This document shows, piece after piece, positions 5,900-11,705 of a DNA stretch of 11,705 bases. The DNA is taken from the NCBI GenBank assembly GCA_012274205.1, contig JAAOZY010000303.1, forward strand, positions 1 through 11,705, in the 5' to 3' direction. Position 1 is the first letter of the stretch; every line of letters begins with the position of its first letter. The position numbers and the translations under genes are program-made. The notes under the pieces are model-generated. The model made no database searches. It was not told the origin of the DNA and worked only from the letters and a program-made list of their open reading frames with translations. The stretch comes from Betaproteobacteria bacterium. GTDB lineage: Bacteria > Pseudomonadota > Gammaproteobacteria > Burkholderiales > SG8-39.

Positions 5900-8680
5900 A
5901 TGAAGCATGTGTTGATCGTCGAGGACCACGAGGAGAACCGCAGTCTGCTCAAGCTCCTGCTCGAGGTCAACGGCTACCGGGTGACCGGCGCCGGCGACGG
6001 GCTGGAGGCGCTGGCCGCGGCGCGGCGCGATCCACCCGATGCGGTCGTTTCCGACGCGCTGATGCCGAACATGGACGGCTTCGAATTGTGCCGCGCCTGG
6101 ACGCAGGATGCGGCGCTCAAGGCCATCCCGTTCATCTTCTACTCCGCGACTTACGTTCGCGATGATGACGAGAAATTCGCGCTTGCGCTGGGGGCCGTGC
6201 GCTACCTGATCAAGCCGCTGGAGGCGGAAGCGTTCCTGGCCGAACTGCGCGCGGTGCTACAGGATTGGACCGGGCGCCCGGCACCCGTCCCGGCCAAGCC
6301 GCTCGACGAAACCGCGGCCCATGCGCTGCACGAGTCGGCGCTCGCGCGCAAGCTCGGGGACAAGATCGTGCAACTGGAGCTGGCAACACGCAGGCTGGAG
6401 GAGAGCGAGACGCGATTTCGCAATCTTACCGAGATGTCCTCGGACTTCTACTGGGAAAGCGACACCGAGCACCGCCTGGTGCAGCGGACTTCGGCCTCGA
6501 AGAAAACGAGCTCGGTGTCCCTGTTCGAGCGCGGCGCGCAGATTGGCGAGCGCCGCTGGGACATACCCTATCTGTCGCCGGACGCGGCTGGCTGGGCCGC
6601 GCACCGCGCCATGCTGGACGCACACCAGCCGTTTCGCCAATTCGAACTGTCGCGCCTGGGCACGGACGGCACCGAGCGCTTCATTTCGATCAGCGGCGAT
6701 CCGGTGTTCGATGCCGCGGGGACGTTCATCGGCTACCGCGGCGTGGGCACCGATATCACCGTGCGCAAGTGCGCCGAGCAAGCCTTGCGCGCGAGCGAGG
6801 ATCGCTATCGCGATCTGGTCGAAAACAGCCAGGACCTGATCTGCACCCACGACCTGGAAGGAAAGCTGCTGTCGGTGAATGCGGCGGCAGTCTGGTTCAC
6901 CGGATACGCGCAGGAGGCGCTGGTCGGCAGGAATCTGACCGACCTTCTGGACCAGGGCGCGCGCGCCGGTTTCGCTGCCTACCTCGACAAGATTCGGATC
7001 GAAGGCACGGCGCACGGGTTGATGAAAATCCGCACCTCGGACGGCAGGACGCGCTGGTGGGAATACCACAACACGCTGCGTACCGAAGGCGTCGCCGAAC
7101 CTGTCGTGCGCGGCAGGGCGCAGGACATTACCGAGCGCAGGATTGCCGAGGAGCAGGTCCGGCGCGTCAAGCGTATCTATGCCACCCTGTCCCATACCAA
7201 CGAGATTCTGGCACGCGCGCGCAGCGAGGAGGACCTGTTCGCGGACATGTGCCGCGTCGCGGTCGAGCGTGGCGGGATGCGCGGCGCTGTGGTGCGGATC
7301 GCCGACGAGAAGGCGAAGATCCTGCGCCACGTGGCCTTTGCCGGGACAATGGAGAAGCTGCTGGCCGAGCTGGTTTGCAGCACCGACCCGGCGCGGCCCG
7401 AGTACCAGACTTCCGCTTCGATCGCCTTCCGCGAAAACCGCATCGTGATTCGCAACGCTGTGCCGGCCGAATTAAGCGGCCTGCCGTGGAACGCGATCGT
7501 CCTGGCTGCAGGGATTGGGTCCTTTGCGGCGATCCCGCTGCGGCGCGGCGGGGAGCCGATAGGCGTGTTCATGCTCAATGCCGCTGAACCGGGATTCTTC
7601 GATGATGAAATGAACGCGCTGCTTGACCGAATGCTGGTAGACGTGGCGTATGCGCTGGACAATCTGGAATACGAGCGGCAGCGCAAGCGCGCCGAGAGAG
7701 AACTGCTTGAAGCGGAGGCCAGGTTCCGCAGTCTGGTGGAGCAGTCCTTCACCGGGATATTCATCGTGCAGGACAAGAAACTCGCTTATTGCAATCCCCG
7801 CTTTGCCGAGATACTTGGCTATTCCTCGGAAGCCGAACTGCTGGGAAAAGACCTGATAGCGATTGCAGCGGGGAATGCCCTTGAGGCGCCGAATGACACC
7901 TTGCGCCGATTGTTTGAGGAACAGGACGGTCGCGTGAGCCATACATTTTCCGCCGCGCGAAAGGACGGCTCAATTATAGAGATTGGATTGCAGGGCAATC
8001 GCGCGACCTATCAGGGCCGACCGGCGATACTCGGAATGATGCAGGACATCTCCGAGAAAAAGCGCGCCGAGGACCAGATTCAACACTACGTAGCGCAGCT
8101 CGAAAACGCGTTCATGAGCACGGTGCAGGTGGCCACGACCCTGGGCGAAATGCGCGACCCCTATACCGGCGGCCACCAGCGCAAGGTGGCCGAGATCGCG
8201 GTCGCGATCGGCGCCGCGCTCGGCTTCGATGCGCGGCGGCAGGAGGGGCTGCGGGTTGCGGGCTATCTGCACGATATAGGCAAGATCACCATCCCTGCCG
8301 AAATTCTGTCCAAGCCGGGAAAGCTCAATACGACTGAATACCAGCTGATCCAGGGACACGCGCAGGCGAGCTACGATGTACTCAAGGGCGTCGAGTTTCC
8401 CTGGCCGGTGGCGGAGGTCGCGCTGCAACACCACGAACGCATGGATGGCAGCGGCTACCCGCAGGGCCTCGAGGGAGATGCGATCCTGCTCGAGGCGCGC
8501 ATCATGGCGGTGGCCGACGTGCTTGAAGCAATGTCCTCGCACCGGCCCTACCGACCGGGCCTGGGCATCGAAAAGGCGCTGGCCGAAATCGAACGCGGCC
8601 GCGGCAGCGCCTACGACGCCGACGTGGTCGATGCCTGCCTGCGCCTGTTCCGGGAGCAGCAGTACCGCTTGCCCGGCTGA
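5900..8680 (+). CDS. Response regulator REC-PAS-PAS-GAF-PAS-HD-GYP, predicted c-di-GMP phosphodiesterase
   Basis: This is a 926-aa cytoplasmic signalling protein. REC covers 1-120, with acidic Glu8/Asp9, phospho-acceptor Asp52 and Lys105. A helical linker follows (about 140-172). Then come PAS1 (172-294), PAS2 (295-415, ending in DITERR), GAF (420-590), PAS3 (605-720, ending in DISEKKRAE) and HD-GYP (735-923). The HD-GYP metal and substrate residues are present: His759 (GGHQRK), HDIGK at 791-795, His820, HHE at 844-846, DGSGYP at 849-854 and Asp873. The family hydrolyses cyclic di-GMP. No transmembrane segment is seen. Three in-frame ATGs exist (5864, 5894, 5900). The last was chosen because AGGA (5890-5893) lies 6 nt before it and the paralogue at 9001 starts at the same residue. 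No histidine kinase is adjacent, so the phospho-donor is unknown. Confidence 0.93.
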   Translation: MKHVLIVEDHEENRSLLKLLLEVNGYRVTGAGDGLEALAAARRDPPDAVVSDALMPNMDGFELCRAWTQDAALKAIPFIFYSATYVRDDDEKFALALGAVRYLIKPLEAEAFLAELRAVLQDWTGRPAPVPAKPLDETAAHALHESALARKLGDKIVQLELATRRLEESETRFRNLTEMSSDFYWESDTEHRLVQRTSASKKTSSVSLFERGAQIGERRWDIPYLSPDAAGWAAHRAMLDAHQPFRQFELSRLGTDGTERFISISGDPVFDAAGTFIGYRGVGTDITVRKCAEQALRASEDRYRDLVENSQDLICTHDLEGKLLSVNAAAVWFTGYAQEALVGRNLTDLLDQGARAGFAAYLDKIRIEGTAHGLMKIRTSDGRTRWWEYHNTLRTEGVAEPVVRGRAQDITERRIAEEQVRRVKRIYATLSHTNEILARARSEEDLFADMCRVAVERGGMRGAVVRIADEKAKILRHVAFAGTMEKLLAELVCSTDPARPEYQTSASIAFRENRIVIRNAVPAELSGLPWNAIVLAAGIGSFAAIPLRRGGEPIGVFMLNAAEPGFFDDEMNALLDRMLVDVAYALDNLEYERQRKRAERELLEAEARFRSLVEQSFTGIFIVQDKKLAYCNPRFAEILGYSSEAELLGKDLIAIAAGNALEAPNDTLRRLFEEQDGRVSHTFSAARKDGSIIEIGLQGNRATYQGRPAILGMMQDISEKKRAEDQIQHYVAQLENAFMSTVQVATTLGEMRDPYTGGHQRKVAEIAVAIGAALGFDARRQEGLRVAGYLHDIGKITIPAEILSKPGKLNTTEYQLIQGHAQASYDVLKGVEFPWPVAEVALQHHERMDGSGYPQGLEGDAILLEARIMAVADVLEAMSSHRPYRPGLGIEKALAEIERGRGSAYDADVVDACLRLFREQQYRLPG

Positions 8681-8729
8681 CACCGGCTACGCGGCTTCAG
8701 GGATTTCCATTCCATTCTGAGGCACCGGC

Positions 8730-8760
8730 GAATACGCAGCCGGACGCGTGGCTGCGATTC
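8730..8760. other. Strong dyad: terminator-like hairpin or activator site
   Basis: GAATACGCAGCC and GGCTGCGATTC pair over 11 bp with one bulged A, around an 8-nt loop (8742-8749). It lies 50 bp after the HD-GYP stop and has no T-tract. It also lies at about -89 to -59 relative to the predicted RpoN start, where enhancer-binding proteins often bind dyads. Both roles are possible. Confidence 0.5.
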
Positions 8761-8792
8761 TGTCCGCTGTGCCTTGCCTAAGTTCTTGAATA

Positions 8793-8808
8793 TGGCGCGA
8801 AAATTGCT
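8793..8808 (+). promoter_or_regulatory. Sigma-54 (RpoN) -24/-12 promoter
   Basis: TGGCGCGAAAATTGCT differs from the consensus TGGCACG-N4-TTGCW at one position. The invariant GG (8794-8795) and GC (8806-8807) are present with correct spacing. The predicted start is about 8819. It points at the REC-PAS gene at 9001, leaving a leader of about 180 nt. RpoN promoters need an enhancer-binding activator, which is not encoded in this window. Confidence 0.65.
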
Positions 8809-8835
8809 TATAGATAAAGGAGGGGAACTTCGATA

Positions 8836-8856
8836 CACCCCGGGGTGCTTTTTTTT
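8836..8856 (+). terminator. Possible intrinsic terminator or attenuator
   Basis: The 12-bp palindrome CACCCCGGGGTG can fold as a 4-bp stem (CACC/GGTG) with a CCGG loop and is followed by C and eight T's (8849-8856). The stem is short, so termination would be weak. It may end transcripts from the HD-GYP gene. It also lies only about 17 nt into the predicted RpoN transcript, so it could attenuate that transcript. A purine-rich AAAGGAGG (8816-8823) precedes it without a usable start codon. Confidence 0.45.
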
Positions 8857-8862
8857 CTACTT

Positions 8863-8868
8863 TATAAT
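8863..8868 (+). promoter_or_regulatory. Consensus -10 box TATAAT
   Basis: TATAAT is a perfect -10 hexamer, unusual in such GC-rich DNA, 133 bp before the ATG at 9001. No good -35 is present 16-18 bp upstream; a TTGACT (8871-8876) follows it rather than preceding it and has no -10 of its own. It may be a weak or activator-dependent second promoter. The leader from 8880 to 9000 shows nothing else recognisable. Confidence 0.35.
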
Positions 8869-9000
8869 TATTGACTTACGCTCAAGTATCGCAGCTCCTT
8901 GAGGCCAGCATAATCGCCGCGAGGCAGACGTGCCAGAGATTCAACAAATTCCTGTCAATAGTTCGACGACACCGGCGCAAGCACGGCCGGAAGGCGTTTC

Positions 9001-9525
9001 ATGGACCATGTACTGATCGTCGAGGATCACGAGGAGAACCGCAATCTCCTCAAGCTGCTGCTCGAGGTCAACGGCTATCGGGTGACGGCTGCGGGCAATG
9101 GTCTGGATGCCCTGGCCGATGCACGCCGGGATCCGCCCGATGTCGTCGTATCGGACGTGCTGATGCCGCACATGGACGGCTTCGCGCTGTGCCGCGCCTG
9201 GATGCAGGATTCGACGCTCAGGCCCATTCCCTTTGTTTTCTACTCCGCCACCTACGTTCGCCCCGATGACGAGCAGTTCGCCCTTGCGTTGGGCGCGGTG
9301 CGCTACCTGATCAAGCCGCTCGAGGCTGGCGTGTTCCTGACCGAGCTGCGTGCGGTGCTGGGGCAGTGGAGCGGGCGCGTCGCACCGGCCCCGGCCGCGC
9401 CGCTGGACGATGCCGCCATCCATGCTTTGCACGAGTCGGCGCTTGAGCGCAAGCTCGAGGACAAGATGGCGCAGCTGGCAGAGGCGAACCGCAGGCTGCG
9501 CGAGACCGAAGATAAATTCCGGCGC
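9001..9525 (+). repeat. Duplicated REC plus signalling-helix segment (copy of 5900-6424)
   Basis: Bases 9001-9525 and 5900-6424 align without gaps at the protein level and share long identical stretches of DNA, such as the region coding for VEDHEENR and RYLIKPLE. Similarity ends at the start of the first PAS domain. This indicates an ancient local duplication followed by exchange or loss of the C-terminal domains. Confidence 0.8.
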
Positions 9526-9879
9526 ATCTACGACAATCTGCAGGATGTCTATGTCGAGACGAGTCTGGACGGGGCCATCCTGGAGATAGGCCCGCAGGTC
9601 GCGACGCTCTCGCAGGGGCAGTACAAACGCGAGGACCTGATCGGCACGTCGGCGGATGCCCTGTACTCCGATCCCCGCGACCGTGACGCCGTGCTCGAAG
9701 CCATCAGGCAGGACGGCAGGGCGGTCGATATCGACGTCACGTTCAGGAACCGTGACGGGTCCATCGTTCCATGTTCGGTCTCCGCAACCATCGTGCGCGG
9801 CGGCGACAATGCGGCGCGCATCGTCGCCACCTGGCGCGATATCAGCCGGCGCATGGCGGGTCGGGCGCAGCCTGCCTGA
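9001..9879 (+). CDS. Response regulator REC-PAS without output domain
   Basis: This 292-aa protein has REC at 1-120 with Asp52 and Lys105, a helical linker (about 140-172), and one PAS domain (about 175-287) ending in WRDISRRM. It stops a few residues later. No HD-GYP, GGDEF, EAL, kinase or DNA-binding domain follows, and no remnant of one is visible after the stop. The first 175 residues match the HD-GYP regulator encoded upstream at roughly three-quarters identity by eye, but the PAS domain is not the same as any of that protein's three. A good GGAAGG ribosome site (8989-8994) is 6 nt before the ATG. It could act as a phosphate sink, a dimer partner or an adaptor for the full-length paralogue. 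That role is inference. Confidence 0.9.
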   Translation: MDHVLIVEDHEENRNLLKLLLEVNGYRVTAAGNGLDALADARRDPPDVVVSDVLMPHMDGFALCRAWMQDSTLRPIPFVFYSATYVRPDDEQFALALGAVRYLIKPLEAGVFLTELRAVLGQWSGRVAPAPAAPLDDAAIHALHESALERKLEDKMAQLAEANRRLRETEDKFRRIYDNLQDVYVETSLDGAILEIGPQVATLSQGQYKREDLIGTSADALYSDPRDRDAVLEAIRQDGRAVDIDVTFRNRDGSIVPCSVSATIVRGGDNAARIVATWRDISRRMAGRAQPA

Positions 9880-9908
9880 AGCTGCGGCTGCGTCCGCAAC
9901 CGCGCCAT

Positions 9909-9921
9909 GGCGTAAACTGGG
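9909..9921 (+). promoter_or_regulatory. Shared element GGCGTAAACTGGG, possible -10 region
   Basis: This differs by one base from the element at 5828-5840. TAAACT (9913-9918) is a 4-of-6 match to a -10 box and ends 55 bp before the ATG at 9974. No clear -35 was found. It could drive the small membrane protein and glycosylase genes. Confidence 0.35.
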
Positions 9922-9973
9922 CGTCACACCGATCTGCCGGTTGGCAGTTCCTTGCGGACGAGGGCCAAGCCCC

Positions 9974-10252
9974 ATGAGCACCGAAGCGCCGAACGACATC
10001 GAACGCGCTGCCATCGAAGAGCACGCGCAGCGCACCACCGAACAGACGGCCTTGCGCAAGGTGCGCAAGGCCCTGGACCGGATCGAAGAGAGCGAGGCTG
10101 GAGAGCGACGGGCGCTGAAATATGTGCTGGTCCTGTGCGCGCTGCTGGCGGCGCTCGGCGTCTGGTTTTTCTGGGGCCTGCTGTTCAGCGGCAGCGAAAT
10201 GCCGAAACAGCCGCTGCTCACGATTCCGGCGACGCTGCCGCAGAAGCAATGA
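9974..10252 (+). CDS. Small single-pass membrane protein of unknown function
   Basis: This 92-aa protein has a charged, probably coiled N-terminal half (1-48, rich in Glu, Arg and Lys; the helix IERAAIEEHAQRTTEQ), one hydrophobic segment at about 49-71 (ALLAALGVWFFWGLLF), and a short proline-rich tail (PKQPLLTIPATLPQKQ). It is probably in the inner membrane with the charged half in the cytoplasm. No family is recognised. AGGG (9961-9964) is 9 nt before the ATG. An open frame reaches back to 9656, but that overlaps the REC-PAS gene and is not credible. Its stop is 4 bp before the glycosylase start, which suggests one operon. Confidence 0.72.
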   Translation: MSTEAPNDIERAAIEEHAQRTTEQTALRKVRKALDRIEESEAGERRALKYVLVLCALLAALGVWFFWGLLFSGSEMPKQPLLTIPATLPQKQ

Positions 10253-10256
10253 GCGC

Positions 10257-10799
10257 ATGACCCGGGTTCAGGGTTTTCCGCCGGTCGCGGACGCGAAGGC
10301 GCGCGTGCTGATCCTCGGCAGCATGCCGGGCAAGGCCTCGCTTGCGGCCGGCCAGTACTACGCACATGCGCAGAACCTGTTCTGGCGCATCCTCGGCGAT
10401 GTCACCGGCGCCGCGCCGTCCGCTTCCTATGCCGCGCGGACGCGCGCGCTGAAATCCAGCGGCATCGCGCTGTGGGACGTGCTCGCATCCTGCGTGCGCG
10501 AAGGCAGCCTGGATTCGGCCATCGACGACGCGAGCATCAGCGCCAACGATTTCGCCGGGTTCTATCGCGCCCATCCGCGGATTGCGCATGTCTTTTTCAA
10601 TGGCGCCAAGGCCGAGGCCAGCTACCGCAAGCACGTGCTGCCTGCGCTCGCGGACGGGCTCTGGCCGGAAAACCATGGTCGCCTGCCTTCGACCAGCCCG
10701 GCCAATGCGTCGATGTCCCGCGCCTATAAGCACAGGGTGTGGATACAGGCGCTGAGCCTGGCCTTGTCAGGCCGCCGGCACCGCTCCGGCGAAGGCTGA
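10257..10799 (+). CDS. Uracil/hypoxanthine-DNA glycosylase superfamily protein (family 6-like)
   Basis: This 180-aa protein belongs to the uracil-DNA glycosylase superfamily and resembles the family-6 DNA-deoxyinosine (hypoxanthine) glycosylases. Evidence is LILGSMPGKASL (18-29), QYYAHAQNLFWRIL (33-46) with Asn40, SGIALWDVL (68-76), HVFFNGAKA (111-119) with Asn115, and LPSTSPANAS (143-152). Members excise deaminated bases, chiefly hypoxanthine, and start base-excision repair. Asn40 and Asn115 are the likely catalytic asparagines by family pattern. The protein is not a family-1 UDG, which has GQDPYH. The ATG at 10257 is 4 bp after the preceding stop; longer versions of this frame run through that gene and are rejected. 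The tail RRHRSGEG is basic. Confidence 0.88.
   Translation: MTRVQGFPPVADAKARVLILGSMPGKASLAAGQYYAHAQNLFWRILGDVTGAAPSASYAARTRALKSSGIALWDVLASCVREGSLDSAIDDASISANDFAGFYRAHPRIAHVFFNGAKAEASYRKHVLPALADGLWPENHGRLPSTSPANASMSRAYKHRVWIQALSLALSGRRHRSGEG
10773..10791. terminator. Weak hairpin at the end of the glycosylase gene
   Basis: CGCCGG and CCGGCG flank a 7-nt loop inside the last codons of the glycosylase, where two genes converge with only 13 bp between stops. There is no T-tract. Such a 6-bp GC stem is common in this composition. Confidence 0.25.
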
Positions 10800-10812
10800 G
10801 CGCAGGGCAATT

Positions 10813-11705
10813 TCAGCTGTCGAACATCGTCGCGCCACGCGCGCGAAAGCCCTCGATGTCTGCCTCGGGGAAACCCCAATCGGCCAGCGCCTGCGCCCCG
10901 CCCTGGCCGCGCTGCGGCGCGCTGCGGGGGACGGCGCCGGGGGTGCGCGAAAAACGCGGCGCCGGCGCCGGCTGGCTCACGCCGTCGATGGCTACGAAGG
11001 CGCCGCGCGCGCGGTTGTGCGCATGCTGCGGCGCTTCGGCCAGAGAAAGCACCGGCGCGAAGCACACGTCCGTGCCTTCCATCTCGCGGCACCACTCGTC
11101 CCGGGTCTTGCGCTTGAACGCGGCGCCGAATGCTGCGTGCAGCTCGTGCCAGCGCTGGCGTTCATGTTGTCCCGGCAGCGTGGCTGGATCCAATCCGAGC
11201 CGCGCCAGCAGTTCGGCGTAAAAGCGGCCTTCGATCGAACCGATCGCCACGTGCTTTCCATCCGCGGTTTCGTAGGTGTCATACCAGGGCGCGCCGGTAT
11301 CAAGGACATTGACGCCGCGTTCATCGCGCCAGTGGCCCGCTGCCATGCGCCCGTAGAACATCGCCATCAGGCTGGCCGCGCCTTCGCTCATCGCGGCGTC
11401 GATCACCTGACCTTTGCCCGAAGCCCGCGCCTCGAATAGCGCGCAGGCGATGCCGAAAGCCAGATACATGCCGCCGCCGCCGAAATCGCCCACCAGATTG
11501 AGCGGCGGCAGCGGCGCCTCGCCCTTGCGCCCGATGGCGTGCAGCGCGCCCGACAGCGCGATGTAATTGATGTCGTGGCCGGCAGCCTGCGCCAGCGGCC
11601 CGTCCTGCCCCCAGCCGGTGATGCGGCCGTAGACCAGGCGCGGATTGCGCGCGAGGCAGGCGTCCGGTCCCAGGCCCAGGCGCTCGGTGACGCCGGGGCG
11701 GAAGC
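10813..11705 (-). CDS. Alpha-methylacyl-CoA racemase / CaiB-BaiF family CoA-transferase (5' end missing)
   Basis: About 297 residues are visible and the N-terminal part lies beyond the window edge. The frame runs open from the edge (FRPGVTERLGLGPD) to a TGA at 10815-10813. The motifs VYGRITGWGQDGPLAQAAGHDINY, LVGDFGGGGMYLAFG and MEGTDVCFAPV contain the His, Asp and Glu that form the catalytic set of alpha-methylacyl-CoA racemases. The end GFPEADIEGFRARGATMF is also typical. Such enzymes invert the alpha-methyl centre of acyl-CoAs before beta-oxidation, in the cytoplasm. Other class III CoA-transferases share the fold, but the GHDINY, GDFGGG and EGTD motifs favour the racemase. The GTG at 11493 that would open a shorter frame is an internal Val. 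Confidence 0.92.
   Translation of the reverse strand, partial: FRPGVTERLGLGPDACLARNPRLVYGRITGWGQDGPLAQAAGHDINYIALSGALHAIGRKGEAPLPPLNLVGDFGGGGMYLAFGIACALFEARASGKGQVIDAAMSEGAASLMAMFYGRMAAGHWRDERGVNVLDTGAPWYDTYETADGKHVAIGSIEGRFYAELLARLGLDPATLPGQHERQRWHELHAAFGAAFKRKTRDEWCREMEGTDVCFAPVLSLAEAPQHAHNRARGAFVAIDGVSQPAPAPRFSRTPGAVPRSAPQRGQGGAQALADWGFPEADIEGFRARGATMFDS

Noticed and set aside
6257..7587. Long frames in both alternative strands inside the HD-GYP regulator
   Set aside because: They are shadows of the PAS/GAF coding region, Arg/Ala-rich, with no start context.
8871..8876. TTGACT as a -35 box for the gene at 9001
   Set aside because: No -10-like hexamer lies 16-18 bp downstream; the nearest CATAAT (8909-8914) is 32 bp away.
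8681..9000. Cyclic-di-GMP riboswitch (GEMM) between the two c-di-GMP-related genes
   Set aside because: The conserved GEMM-I core elements (CACGCACAGGGCAAACC-like and GGACGCAAAG-like) are not present in the gap.
9880..9973. Lost HD-GYP or other output domain after the REC-PAS gene
   Set aside because: The sequence after the stop reads in no frame into an HD-GYP, GGDEF or EAL motif, so there is no sign of a recent frameshift.
8941..10365. 474-aa antisense frame across three genes
   Set aside because: It spans the REC-PAS, membrane protein and glycosylase genes, all of which have clear domains or ribosome sites on the + strand.
11491..11493. GTG at 11493 as the start of the racemase gene
   Set aside because: The frame continues upstream to the window edge with strong racemase motifs (GHDINY and others), so this is an internal Val codon.

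Overview
The window is GC-rich bacterial chromosome with strong G/C third-position bias. Gene content (a PanE-type ketopantoate reductase, a NIPSNAP/hydrolase pair, an alpha-methylacyl-CoA racemase, an HD-GYP regulator), a good LexA box of the E. coli type and a -24/-12 (RpoN) promoter all suggest a betaproteobacterium, perhaps of the Burkholderiales/Rhodocyclales/Nitrosomonadales. That placement is inference. No tRNA, rRNA, insertion sequence, phage gene or CRISPR array was found.

Layout. (1) 1-29 may hold the glycine-rich end of an upstream gene. It is followed by a LexA operator/promoter and a UvrD/Rep-type superfamily 1 helicase (96-2147). (2) A convergent gene (3028-2198) encodes an exported metallo-beta-lactamase-fold hydrolase; a strong hairpin separates the two. 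(3) The gap 3043-3340 contains what looks like the decayed C-terminal end of a dienelactone hydrolase gene. (4) Ketopantoate reductase (3341-4366) is followed by a well-formed sigma-70 promoter and a translationally coupled pair: a NIPSNAP protein and a membrane-anchored alpha/beta hydrolase (4478-5745). (5) Two paralogous response-regulator genes follow. The first (5900-8680) is REC-PAS-PAS-GAF-PAS-HD-GYP, with the residues expected of a cyclic-di-GMP phosphodiesterase. The second (9001-9879) repeats the REC and signalling helix at about three-quarters identity but then has an unrelated PAS domain and stops, with no output domain. The 320-bp gap between them holds a dyad, a near-perfect RpoN promoter, a hairpin with eight T's and a consensus -10 box. 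(6) A small membrane protein (9974-10252) sits 4 bp ahead of a family-6-like DNA glycosylase (10257-10799). (7) A CoA-transferase family III / alpha-methylacyl-CoA racemase gene runs in on the minus strand and is cut by the window edge (10813-11705).

How the genes may work together. The REC proteins look like a c-di-GMP signalling module in which a full-length phosphodiesterase and a short output-less paralogue could share one kinase, or dimerise, under different sigma-factor control. The helicase (SOS-controlled) and the glycosylase are DNA-repair functions but are not adjacent. The rest is general metabolism. The most promising leads are the output-less REC-PAS paralogue with its RpoN-type control region, the SOS box that overturns the longest-ORF start of the helicase, and the dienelactone hydrolase relic.
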